Below are positions 56,774 through 64,000 of a stretch of 64,000 bases of DNA, in pieces. The DNA lies in contig NZ_CABFVA020000002.1 of NCBI RefSeq assembly GCF_902143375.2, positions 1-64,000 of the forward strand, written 5' to 3'. Made by a program: the position numbers and the translations under genes. Below the pieces are notes generated by a model, which was given only the letters and a program-made list of their open reading frames with translations, was not told the DNA's origin and made no database searches. This DNA comes from Methylacidimicrobium tartarophylax (GTDB lineage Bacteria > Verrucomicrobiota > Verrucomicrobiia > Methylacidiphilales > Methylacidiphilaceae). The number at the start of each line of letters is the position of its first letter. Position 1 is the stretch's first letter.

Positions 56774-57738
56774 ACCGTCGATGGCTCACGGTGACGGCTG
56801 CATTCGGCTTGGGATTCCTCGGCGTCTCTACCGCCTTCCATTGGGCCGCCGCCGCACGCGAAGCGCGCTTCCTGAAAACCGCGGAGCATCGGCGCGAGCT
56901 TGTCCGATGGGAAGCCGGCTATGCCCTGGCCATGCTGGCCACCTTCCTGGGGATCGGGCTCTTGGTCGCCACCGCCGGCAGACGTCCGCTCCGAGCCCTT
57001 CGGCGTCAGCTCTCCCTGCTCGATCCGCAAAGCCCCTGGCAGCGCGTCCATTCCGACGAACGGGATCCCGAGGTCGAGGCCTTGATCCAGGAAATCAACC
57101 GGCTGCTCGAGCGGGTCCAAGAGGTTCTGGCCGAAGTCGATCGTTCTTCCGCGCGGCTCGCCCATGAGCTCAAGCTGCCTCTTACCCTGGCGCGTCTCCG
57201 GATGGAACGGGTCGTGGATCGCGTCGATCCGGCTATCGCCGAACAGATTGAAGCAGAGCTCGACCGGCTCGGACATCACCTCGAGCGCGCGCTCCTCCTG
57301 GCGCGAGCGGAGAAAGGAGGTCTTGTTCTCCGTTGGGAGCGGCTGCGCGTCGATGATCTCATGGAAGAGCTCTTGGAGGGGTTTCGGCTGTTGGCCGAAG
57401 CGGAAGGACGAACCCTGGAGATCCGCACGGAACCCGCGGAAGCCGACGCGGACCCCACCTACCTCAAGCAGATCCTTTATAATCTGGTGTCGAACGCGCT
57501 GCACCATGGACGCGGCCCGATCTTCCTCCGCCTTCGCCGTGCTCGCGACCGCATCGTGATCCGAGTCGGCAACCGAATCAAGCGGAGCGGAGGAAAGGGG
57601 TCCGGGCTCGGCGTCGGGAAACGGATCGTCGCGGCTCTTGTCCACAGCCACGGCAACATGAGGATCGCCTACCGCCTCTTTCGGGAGTGGCACTGCGCTC
57701 GGCTCTCCATCTTTCCCAAGACGATCCGCGAAGATTGA
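56770..57738 (+). CDS. sensor histidine kinase with degenerate ATPase boxes
   Basis: A 322-residue membrane kinase. Two transmembrane helices (about 5-25 and 50-68) bracket a short periplasmic loop. A HAMP-like linker follows, then the H box LAHELKLPLTLARLRME with His132 (the usual ELRTPL is ELKLPL). The N box is YNLVSNALHHG. The expected G1 box (DxGxG) and F box are missing: VIRVGNRIKRSGGKGSGLGV jumps straight from the strand to the G2 box. This shortened ATPase domain should bind ATP differently or poorly. It overlaps the response regulator by 4 nt. Confidence 0.8.
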   Translation: MNRRWLTVTAAFGLGFLGVSTAFHWAAAAREARFLKTAEHRRELVRWEAGYALAMLATFLGIGLLVATAGRRPLRALRRQLSLLDPQSPWQRVHSDERDPEVEALIQEINRLLERVQEVLAEVDRSSARLAHELKLPLTLARLRMERVVDRVDPAIAEQIEAELDRLGHHLERALLLARAEKGGLVLRWERLRVDDLMEELLEGFRLLAEAEGRTLEIRTEPAEADADPTYLKQILYNLVSNALHHGRGPIFLRLRRARDRIVIRVGNRIKRSGGKGSGLGVGKRIVAALVHSHGNMRIAYRLFREWHCARLSIFPKTIRED

Positions 57739-57755
57739 GGGGCAAGACGCCCCTC
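57737..57755 (+). terminator. hairpin at the end of the kinase gene
   Basis: GAGGGGC-AAGAC-GCCCCTC is a perfect 7-bp stem starting inside the kinase stop codon. No T-run follows, so it may be a weak terminator or an mRNA end. It opens the 242-nt gap before tonB. Confidence 0.45.
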
Positions 57756-57980
57756 CCCGACACGAGCCAGCCAAGCACAGTCGAGGGGACGGGATCGCGG
57801 GCGAGTCCGAAACTTGAAGAAAAGTTAAACTTGTCGTGCCTCCTTTCTTAAAGGGCGCCGTCGTAAGCTCCTCTCAGATTGAAAGAGTGCTCTGGGTGAT
57901 TCTCACGGGGTCCGCCGGCCGATTGTCGGTGTCTTCTCGGAGGATCGACTCCGAGCGGGAAAGCGGAAAGGAGAGTCGCC

Positions 57981-58709
57981 ATGATCCTTCTCCAAGAGCG
58001 CAAGACGCAAGCAATCTGGCATCGACCAGGAAGTCTTTTGGTGGAGCTTTCCGGTGCGGCACCACAAGCGTCCCTGCCGTCGACCGCCCCACTTCCGAAA
58101 AGCCGGGGAATCGATCCCTTCGAGGAAGACCCGACCGAGCGACGCGAGCGGACCGCCGGCTGGATGCTCTCCCTCGTTTTTCATGCGGCCCTCATTTTGG
58201 GTGCCGGGATCAGCTTGGCCCCCAAGATCAAGCAGGCAGCCGCACCTCTCTTCCCCCCGGCGTCGGTCGACCTCGTGGCGGCGCCGGAACCGATGAAACA
58301 GGCTGCTCCGGAGCCTCCGCCGGTCAAGCCCGACGACATGGCGCAAGCGGTGGTGCGCAAGCCGCAGCCGAAGAAAGTAATCATTGCTCCCAAGCCCAAG
58401 GCCGCTCCGGCGGTCGCGTCCGCCCCGCGCCCAACCCAACTCGCGCAACCCGACTACCTGCGCAATCCGCCGCCCGTCTATCCTGACACCGCCCGGCAGA
58501 AGAAGGAGCAGGGGGTGGTCTACGTCTGGGTGAAGATTTCGCCCGTGGGAGGAGTGGAAACGCTGCGAGTGGTCCGCAGCTCGGGCTTCTCGGATCTCGA
58601 TCAATCGGCGGCGGTCGCCGTCGAGCACTGGCGCTTTCATCCCGCCCTGGCGGGAGTGAAGCCGGTCGAGTCCCAGGCGGTCGTGCCGGTTCGCTTCTAC
58701 CTCCAGTAG
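57981..58709 (+). CDS. tonB: TonB-family energy transducer
   Basis: Transmits proton-motive energy from ExbB/ExbD to outer-membrane receptors. The 242-residue protein has a single helix (GWMLSLVFHAALILGAGISL, about 60-79), a Pro/Ala/Lys-rich periplasmic spacer, and a C-terminal TonB domain (YPDTARQKKEQGVVYVWVKI, then SSGFSDLDQSAAVAVEHWRF). The first 58 residues form an unusually long cytoplasmic extension. ATG 57981 has a strong AAAGGAG ahead. exbB and exbD are not in the window. It is 105 nt ahead of the receptor gene. Confidence 0.9.
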   Translation: MILLQERKTQAIWHRPGSLLVELSGAAPQASLPSTAPLPKSRGIDPFEEDPTERRERTAGWMLSLVFHAALILGAGISLAPKIKQAAAPLFPPASVDLVAAPEPMKQAAPEPPPVKPDDMAQAVVRKPQPKKVIIAPKPKAAPAVASAPRPTQLAQPDYLRNPPPVYPDTARQKKEQGVVYVWVKISPVGGVETLRVVRSSGFSDLDQSAAVAVEHWRFHPALAGVKPVESQAVVPVRFYLQ

Positions 58710-58718
58710 CGGGAGGAC

Positions 58719-58735
58719 GCCCTTCGTAGAAGGGC
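58719..58735 (+). terminator. hairpin after tonB
   Basis: GCCCTTC-GTA-GAAGGGC is a perfect 7-bp stem 10 nt after the tonB stop. A short TTCCTT follows instead of a T-run. It may attenuate readthrough into the receptor gene. Confidence 0.45.
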
Positions 58736-58756
58736 TTCCTTGGGCAGTAAGAATGG

Positions 58757-58785
58757 TTGACAAGGACGCCCTTCCCGGCAAAGAG
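58757..58785 (+). promoter_or_regulatory. possible promoter of the TonB-dependent receptor
   Basis: A perfect -35 box TTGACA lies at 58757-58762. At 17 nt spacing the -10 is AAAGAG (58780-58785), which is poor. The location, 30 nt before the receptor ATG and past a hairpin, suits a separate promoter, but the weak -10 leaves it unproven. Confidence 0.3.
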
Positions 58786-58814
58786 ACCCTTAAGCCGGCA
58801 CACACGCTCCCGCC

Positions 58815-61625
58815 ATGCCCACGCTTCGCTTATCGCCAGGTGCGATTCTCGCCCTTCTTCTCCTGGTCGTGGGATTCCCTACTCCGGTCTTGAGCGCCGA
58901 ATCGGGCCCGGGCAGCCCGTCCGAGGCTGCGGCTCCTCCCGCCGAAGCAACCCAACCTGAAGCCGCACCGATGCCCGGTTCTGCCCAAGCTCCGGCGGAG
59001 AGCTCCCCCAGCCCCCCCGGGGGAACTCCGGAGGGGACCCAGGAAGGGGAACCGGCAGCGGCTCCGCCTTCCGGTGCGGCACCCGAAGCGCCCACCTCCG
59101 GACCGGAAGCTCCGCCCGCCGCCGCCACGCCCGAGACCGCTCCTCCCATCACCATTCCCCAGGGTCCCCTGCCCGGGGGAGAGCTTCCCGCCGGACTTGG
59201 CCCGGTGCTGGGCGAGGTCGACGTCTCGGGCGCCACCCCTTATGAGACGGTCGTCCCGGCCGAGGAGCCGGTTGGCGTGCTCGGGCCGGAAATGAGCGTC
59301 ATGGAGACTCCTCGGACCGTCCAGGTGGTGAACAAGGAGGAGATTCAGACCATTAACGCCCAATCGGTCAACGATCTGGCCGCCTTCGTCCCCGGGATCA
59401 ACCCGACGCAGATGACCGGGAGCCCCGTCTCGGAGCCGGTCATCCGGGGTCTTCCCGGGACAGCCTACCGGAACGGAATGCTCGTCGGCTTCAGCCAGTC
59501 GGCCCAGTGGGGCCCGCTCATGAACATGAACGCCTACGACAACCTCGACGTGGTCACCGGGCCGGTCAGTATTGTCTTCGGCCCCCAGGAGATGGCGGGG
59601 GGATTTGCCAACGAGGTCACCAAGCAGCCCTATTTCGACAAGTTCCGGGGAACCGCCAGCTACACGGGCGGCATGTACGACACCAACTTCTGGAACATCG
59701 ACATCGGGGGACCCATCATCAAGGATAAGCTCGCCTACCGAGCCGACTACTTCGGACAGGACGGCTACGCCCCCTACAACTACTATGACGGAGCCTACCT
59801 CCAGCGCCAGTGCGCTCTCTTCGCCCTCTCCGCCAAGCCTTACGACAACCTCTCGATCGACTTCAACACCGAGTTCGACGTCAACCACCTCAACACGGTC
59901 GCGGGCCTCAATCGCCCCGACCAAGCCCTGATCAGCGACGGCCTTTATCAGACCGGCTCGCTCGTTGGCTGGTACGGCCCTCCGGGCGTCCTTCACCCGG
60001 GGCTCGGCACCGCCCCCCCCGGCGCAGGCTACGCAATGGACTGGGGGCCGCAGGAGCCGATCAGCCGCCGGTCCAACCTCTTCGCCAATTCGGAGAATTC
60101 GACCCAGCAGCTCTACTACGTCGCCCAGGCGATCGAAACGCTCAAGATCGACGACAATCTCTCGCTCGTGAACAACTCGATGTTCGAGTACTTCAGCACG
60201 TATATCGATCAGGCGATTCCGTCTACCTTCTGGGCTGAGCTGCCGGCGGGCTACGACTTCGACGACCGGCTGGAGATCCGGGCCTCTTTCGATACCCCGA
60301 TCGGGAAGAGCAAGAAGCCCGCCACCGCCTTCGATCAGACCGCGGAGGAAGAAACTTCCACCTGGAAATTCCACCATGCGATCGATGCCGGCCTCGAGTT
60401 CCGCTTCTTCAGCGATACGGAATATTCCGGCGCCTGGCATTCGCCGATCAACATCTGGAACATGACCCAGCCGCTCACCTCGAGGGATTATTCTCCACTG
60501 ATTCCCTATTCCACGGCGATCTCGGCGCCCTATAGCAACCCGTATCTCACCGACATCCCGGTCCCCGGCTATCCGGGAGCCTACTACAACGTCTTCAACT
60601 ACCTCTCGACCTCAGACACCTTTTACGAACTCTCGCCTTTCTACCAGCACAAGCTCGACTTCACCGATCAGTGGAGTCTTCTGCTCTCGGCAAGGATGAA
60701 CGCCTACTTCATCCAAGCCTCCCCGCCGCCGGGAACCCCGAGCGATCTTTCGGCCATCGCCCCTTCTTTAGGTCTTCCGAGCTTGACCCCCACCTCGATG
60801 AGCATGGTCCAGCCCGAAGTCTCGATCAGTCCCAGCTACAAGCCCTTCCCGTGGATGACCAACTACTTCACCTTCTTCTACGGGCAGACCACCCTTCTGA
60901 GCCAGTTCGGGAGCTTCGCTCCCTCCTATCCCTCTTCCTACTACCATCAGAACAATTTTCTCTACGAACTGGGAACCAAGCTCAACCTCCTGCACGACCG
61001 GCTCTTCCTGGGGTTTTCCGCCTACATGCAGAGCGGCTACATCCCCGCGCAGGTCATCCCCGGGGGGCCGATCGCCACCGCCCAAGCGGACATCAGCGGG
61101 ATCCAGCTCAACGGCAGCTACCAGCCCAACCGGAACTTCTGGCTCAACTTCGGCTACGCCTACATCGCCGCACAGGAGCAGTGGGCGGGACTCTCCCAGG
61201 GTCCGTTGGCGGAGCAGCCCTACTCGACCTCGGTCGCACGTCAGTACAGCCTGCCGGTCGATCCGATGCTCAACATGGCGGCAGCCAACTACCAGTTCAT
61301 CGGCTTCCCGACCAACTACGGCAACCTGATGGCGACCTACAAGCTCGACAACGGCTTCGGCATCTCCCTCTGGGGGATCACCGAGAGCGGAAATTACATC
61401 TTCTACACCTATTCAACCCGGATTCCCACCTGGTATACCCTGAACGCCCGCATCTTTTATGCCGCCAAGCGGTGGGAAGCGAGTCTCTATATCTACAACG
61501 TGACCAATGAGCAGTATTGGCTTCCCGGAGCTCCCGGTTTCAGCAACGCACGCTACTTGAACTACGACTACATCGTTGCCCAGCTCCCTTTCTGGATCCA
61601 GGGAACGGTTCAGATCAATTTTTGA
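58815..61625 (+). CDS. TonB-dependent outer-membrane receptor
   Basis: A 936-residue outer-membrane transporter. A signal peptide (about 1-28, ending VLSA) is followed by a Pro/Ala/Gly/Glu-rich segment to about residue 125, not usual for such receptors. A TonB box candidate ETVV is at 144-147. The plug domain follows (METPRTVQVVNKEEIQTINA, NDLAAFVPGIN, VIRGLPGTAYRNG and a GPVSIVFGPQEMAGGFAN motif). The rest is beta-barrel sequence with Tyr/Phe-rich strands, ending GTVQINF with the terminal Phe needed for assembly. The ligand is unknown; siderophore-type receptors are the nearest by plug sequence. Paired with tonB. Confidence 0.88.
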   Translation: MPTLRLSPGAILALLLLVVGFPTPVLSAESGPGSPSEAAAPPAEATQPEAAPMPGSAQAPAESSPSPPGGTPEGTQEGEPAAAPPSGAAPEAPTSGPEAPPAAATPETAPPITIPQGPLPGGELPAGLGPVLGEVDVSGATPYETVVPAEEPVGVLGPEMSVMETPRTVQVVNKEEIQTINAQSVNDLAAFVPGINPTQMTGSPVSEPVIRGLPGTAYRNGMLVGFSQSAQWGPLMNMNAYDNLDVVTGPVSIVFGPQEMAGGFANEVTKQPYFDKFRGTASYTGGMYDTNFWNIDIGGPIIKDKLAYRADYFGQDGYAPYNYYDGAYLQRQCALFALSAKPYDNLSIDFNTEFDVNHLNTVAGLNRPDQALISDGLYQTGSLVGWYGPPGVLHPGLGTAPPGAGYAMDWGPQEPISRRSNLFANSENSTQQLYYVAQAIETLKIDDNLSLVNNSMFEYFSTYIDQAIPSTFWAELPAGYDFDDRLEIRASFDTPIGKSKKPATAFDQTAEEETSTWKFHHAIDAGLEFRFFSDTEYSGAWHSPINIWNMTQPLTSRDYSPLIPYSTAISAPYSNPYLTDIPVPGYPGAYYNVFNYLSTSDTFYELSPFYQHKLDFTDQWSLLLSARMNAYFIQASPPPGTPSDLSAIAPSLGLPSLTPTSMSMVQPEVSISPSYKPFPWMTNYFTFFYGQTTLLSQFGSFAPSYPSSYYHQNNFLYELGTKLNLLHDRLFLGFSAYMQSGYIPAQVIPGGPIATAQADISGIQLNGSYQPNRNFWLNFGYAYIAAQEQWAGLSQGPLAEQPYSTSVARQYSLPVDPMLNMAAANYQFIGFPTNYGNLMATYKLDNGFGISLWGITESGNYIFYTYSTRIPTWYTLNARIFYAAKRWEASLYIYNVTNEQYWLPGAPGFSNARYLNYDYIVAQLPFWIQGTVQINF

Positions 61626-61696
61626 GGGCTTCCCGTGGCGCAGAAGAAGCCATCCCAGGAGAGCGGTCAAGCGGCCTCTTCGGCCGACGGGTGCGC

Positions 61697-62245
61697 TTAC
61701 TTGCGGGAATGGTTTCCCGCAGCTTGTCCCTCGGCGGCGGCCTCCTCATCGGACTTCACGATCAGCTCATCGAGCAGAGGAGCCATCGCGAGCTCCAAGC
61801 GAAGAAGGGAAGCCTTGCGAGGATCCCCCTCCCCGCAGCTCGACATTCCGGCAAAGAGGTAAAACGAGAGTTCCTCACGATCCGTCTCGGAGAGCGTGCG
61901 CAACATCCGCACGGCAAGAGCCGGATCCGCCGAAACCGCATACGCGGTCAGCATCGCGGCCTCCACATCCTCGATCGCCAACAGCTCTCTTGCTCCCAGA
62001 AGGAGCGCGCGCATCGTCGCCTCGGCTTTGGGCCCACCCTCGACCAGAGAGGCTCGAACTTGCCGCAAGAGCGGCCGAAGCCTCTGGTCGAGCAGGCCGG
62101 GATACTCGGGAAGCGGGGCTTGGCGCAGGGCAGCTCCGGCGCTCTTGAGTTCCGATTCGAAATAGGAAGGATTTTCGGCCGCCCGGAGCGGGCCTCCGAC
62201 CAAGGCGATCCCGCACAGGCCGATGCACATCCATTGCTTCCTCAT
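61697..62245 (-). CDS. small exported protein after hpnE, unknown
   Basis: A 182-residue protein with a signal peptide (MRKQWMCIGLCGIALVGGPL, cleaved after about RAA) and an alpha-helical mature part. It contains two near-repeats of the kind LLxAREL-x-AIEDVEAAML and ELSFYLFAGMS, suggesting a helical repeat fold. The start overlaps the HpnD-HpnE stop by 4 nt (ATGA), so the two are translationally coupled. A periplasmic role linked to hopanoid or isoprenoid lipids is possible but unproven. No family was recognised. Confidence 0.7.
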   Translation of the reverse strand: MRKQWMCIGLCGIALVGGPLRAAENPSYFESELKSAGAALRQAPLPEYPGLLDQRLRPLLRQVRASLVEGGPKAEATMRALLLGARELLAIEDVEAAMLTAYAVSADPALAVRMLRTLSETDREELSFYLFAGMSSCGEGDPRKASLLRLELAMAPLLDELIVKSDEEAAAEGQAAGNHSRK

Positions 62246-64000
62246 GATCCCCTTCGCTCTTGTCTGGCCTCCGCCATCCCCCATTCTCCGCTGGGGACCG
62301 GCGGCAATGCCTTCTCCTCTCCATCCGCCCGGTTCATCGCCCGGACGGCCGAGATTCCACTCTGAACGGCACCTTCTATGGTGGCGGGGAGACCGGTGTT
62401 TGTCCAATCTCCGGCAATCCAGAAGTTGCGCCACTCGGTCCGCGGTCCGGGCCGCATCGCGCATGCCTCCGGGCTGAGGGAAGGAGTACCCCCTTGCGCA
62501 CGATAAAGAAAGGAATGGAGGAGATGGACTTCGGCGGCTCCCGGCAACCGTTGCCGGATCTCCTCCACGACTCGATCCGCAACGGCCTCCCGCGAAAGCT
62601 CTTTCCACGACTGGGCAGCGCTGATGACGACTGCGTAGGCATGGCCGCGAGTCGCCGCCTTCCCCAAGATCTCTTCACGGCAAAAGAGCCAATGGACGGG
62701 CGAGTCGAGGAAGCCGACTACGATCTCCCGGGTGAGCGGCCGATCCGTCCAGAGGTAGAGGTTGAGGATCGGTTCCTCCCCGATGGAGCGGCAGATCTTT
62801 TGCAGTGCGCTTCCCTCGGGCAGGAGGGAGCGCAGGGCGTTCCACGGGAGGGCGCTGACCGCCTGATCGACCTCCCCGCGCTCTCCGCAGGCATCCTCGA
62901 TGGCCTCCAGCCGGCCGCCGGAAAAGAGGAGCCGGCTCACCGGGGAACGACAGGAGAGGCTCCCTCCACAAAAGCGCAGAAGTCGTTCGCACTCCTTGGC
63001 CAATAGATCGCCGAGATCCCCTCGGCAAAAGACCAGGGCTGAATCCTTTCGGCTCCCCAAGAGAGACCGGCGGATGACGGCCACCAGCATCCGGGCCGAC
63101 GCGCGGGAAAGATCCTGGTTGCAGGCGGCCAGGCAGAGGGGCTCCCAAAGTGCCCGGACGATCCCTTGCGGCTGCTTTCTGCGCCGAAGCCAGCGTTCCG
63201 CGGTTTCTTCGGGGAGAGGAGCCCGACCGAAAAGCAACGAGCCGATCAGCCGGATTGCCGCCCAGCGATCTTTCCACGAGATCTCGCGATAGCCGAGAAA
63301 GGCTCCCAGAAGATGCCAAGGAGAAGGGAGAGGCCAAGCTTCCAGGAGGCTTTCGCCCGCTGCACCGCGAAAAGGAATCCGGAGCGGATCGATCCAGAGT
63401 AACTTCTTCTCCGCACCCAAGGAACGGAGCAGACGGAGAGTCTCCCGGTAGCAGCCCATGAGGAGGTGCTGCCCGGTATCGAGCCTCTCGCCCGACTTTG
63501 CCTCGAGGAAGCTCCCCGCCCGGCCGCCGACTTGCGCTCGCGCCTCCCGCAGCGCAACTCGATCTCCGGAGAGCGTGGCCTCCACTGCGGCCGCCATGCC
63601 CGCAAAGCCGGCTCCCAAGACCATCACCCGCCGGGGAGGATTCCAGGAGAGACGGCGCTGACGGGAAAAGGCAAAGAGCGCCGCAGCCATCCTTCCGGCG
63701 CGCTCGAACTTTCCCATCCGGCTTGCGCCGGAGAAGATCCGAAACTCCGCCTTCCGAATCTTCTCAAGGATGGCTTCGTAGACTGCTCGCATCGCCTCGG
63801 AGGCGACGAGCCTCCGCTGATCCTCGGGATGAATCCACCGATGTGACCGAGCAAAATAGTGCTTCGCACGAAGGTATTGAAAGAGGCAGAGGTCGTGCAT
63901 CTCTTCGCTCCACCTCCCGAGCAGAACATCCTCCACGCCGAGACCGAATTCGGCGAGCTCCTCCTCCGGCAGGTAAACCCGGCCGACGGCAGCATCCTTC
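62242..64000 (-). CDS. hpnE: HpnD-HpnE fusion: presqualene/squalene synthase domain joined to hydroxysqualene dehydroxylase (5' end cut)
   Basis: The frame is open to the right edge of the window. The first visible residues GRVYLPEEELAEFG and the next about 90 (YLRAKHYFARSHRWIHPED, then MRAVYEAILEKIRKAEF) match the C-terminal part of a squalene/phytoene synthase (HpnD type). With no stop, SWNPPRRVMVLGAGFAGMAA opens an FAD domain of about 470 residues with VGGRAGSFLEAKSGERLDTGQH and the closing FWIAGDWTNTGLPATIEGAV, the hydroxysqualene dehydroxylase HpnE. HpnC/HpnD/HpnE together make squalene for hopanoids. Only the end of the HpnD part is visible. The last 4 nt overlap the next gene. Confidence 0.85.
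   Translation of the reverse strand, partial: KDAAVGRVYLPEEELAEFGLGVEDVLLGRWSEEMHDLCLFQYLRAKHYFARSHRWIHPEDQRRLVASEAMRAVYEAILEKIRKAEFRIFSGASRMGKFERAGRMAAALFAFSRQRRLSWNPPRRVMVLGAGFAGMAAAVEATLSGDRVALREARAQVGGRAGSFLEAKSGERLDTGQHLLMGCYRETLRLLRSLGAEKKLLWIDPLRIPFRGAAGESLLEAWPLPSPWHLLGAFLGYREISWKDRWAAIRLIGSLLFGRAPLPEETAERWLRRRKQPQGIVRALWEPLCLAACNQDLSRASARMLVAVIRRSLLGSRKDSALVFCRGDLGDLLAKECERLLRFCGGSLSCRSPVSRLLFSGGRLEAIEDACGERGEVDQAVSALPWNALRSLLPEGSALQKICRSIGEEPILNLYLWTDRPLTREIVVGFLDSPVHWLFCREEILGKAATRGHAYAVVISAAQSWKELSREAVADRVVEEIRQRLPGAAEVHLLHSFLYRAQGGTPSLSPEACAMRPGPRTEWRNFWIAGDWTNTGLPATIEGAVQSGISAVRAMNRADGEEKALPPVPSGEWGMAEARQERRGS

Noticed and set aside
58830-60440. 536-codon minus-strand frame opposite the TonB-dependent receptor
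   Set aside because: Val/Asp/Arg/Gly-rich shadow of the receptor with no family sequence.

Overview
The window is a gene-dense (no gap over about 300 bases), GC-rich stretch of a bacterial chromosome carrying almost only housekeeping genes. Several traits point to the Verrucomicrobia, probably an acidophilic methanotroph of the Methylacidiphilales (the high GC would suit Methylacidimicrobium better than Methylacidiphilum). They are a double-length UvrA of the kind known from the Chlamydiae/Verrucomicrobia group, a GyrA with a non-proteobacterial quinolone-region motif, a fungal/archaeal-type plasma-membrane proton ATPase, a CobA-HemD fusion, and squalene-route hopanoid genes. This assignment is inference: no 16S rRNA or methane oxidation gene is present. 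No rRNA, tRNA, CRISPR array, insertion sequence, phage gene or integrase was seen.

Layout. 1-1713 (minus): zinc-ribbon protein, fmt and an unidentified partial gene. 1860-2852 (plus): Sua5. 2872-8121 (minus): gyrB-gyrA. 8254-10412 (plus): PhoB/PhoR-like pair. 10467-12314 (minus): glmS, divergent from glgC. 12359-18128 (plus): glgC, a Memo-like protein, gltX, a CDP-alcohol phosphatidyltransferase and der. 18076-20451 (minus): P-type H+-ATPase, convergent with and overlapping der. 20594-21274 (plus): phoU. 21338-22235 (minus): two small membrane proteins. 22390-26828 (plus): gcvT-gcvH-gcvP. 27017-30005 (plus): flippase-like protein, pcnB/cca-type nucleotidyltransferase and HU. 30191-34205 (minus): dnaK-groES-groEL. 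34328-37164 (minus): tadA, a DICT-like protein and mpl. 37330-38211 (plus): ygfZ. 38303-44100 (minus): yqeY, ccsA/hemX, hemA, hemC, cobA-hemD, a TPR protein and a winged-helix protein. 44159-45277 (plus): lptF. 45314-48453 (minus): TolC-like lipoprotein, Xaa-Pro peptidase and a proline-rich secreted protein. 48707-54286 (plus): tandem uvrA. 54348-57738 (plus): 2-oxoacid decarboxylase, response regulator and sensor kinase. 57981-61625 (plus): tonB and a TonB-dependent receptor. 61697-64000 (minus): an HpnD-HpnE fusion, cut by the window edge, with a small exported protein after it.

How the genes work together. The haem block runs from glutamyl-tRNA to uroporphyrinogen III, using the glutamyl-tRNA made by the GltX encoded elsewhere in the window, and includes a cytochrome c assembly membrane protein. 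The gcvTHP operon supplies one-carbon units from glycine, and fmt and ygfZ use folate-linked chemistry. The two membrane-active ends of the window (proton ATPase; hopanoid precursor synthesis) would suit life at low pH.

The least ordinary items are an apparently uninterrupted HpnD-HpnE fusion, a decarboxylase translationally coupled to a two-component system whose kinase lacks the G1 box, a glutamyl-tRNA synthetase missing its entire zinc-loop insert, and a TonB/receptor pair with unusual N-terminal extensions. I did not find a clearly novel defence or mobile system.
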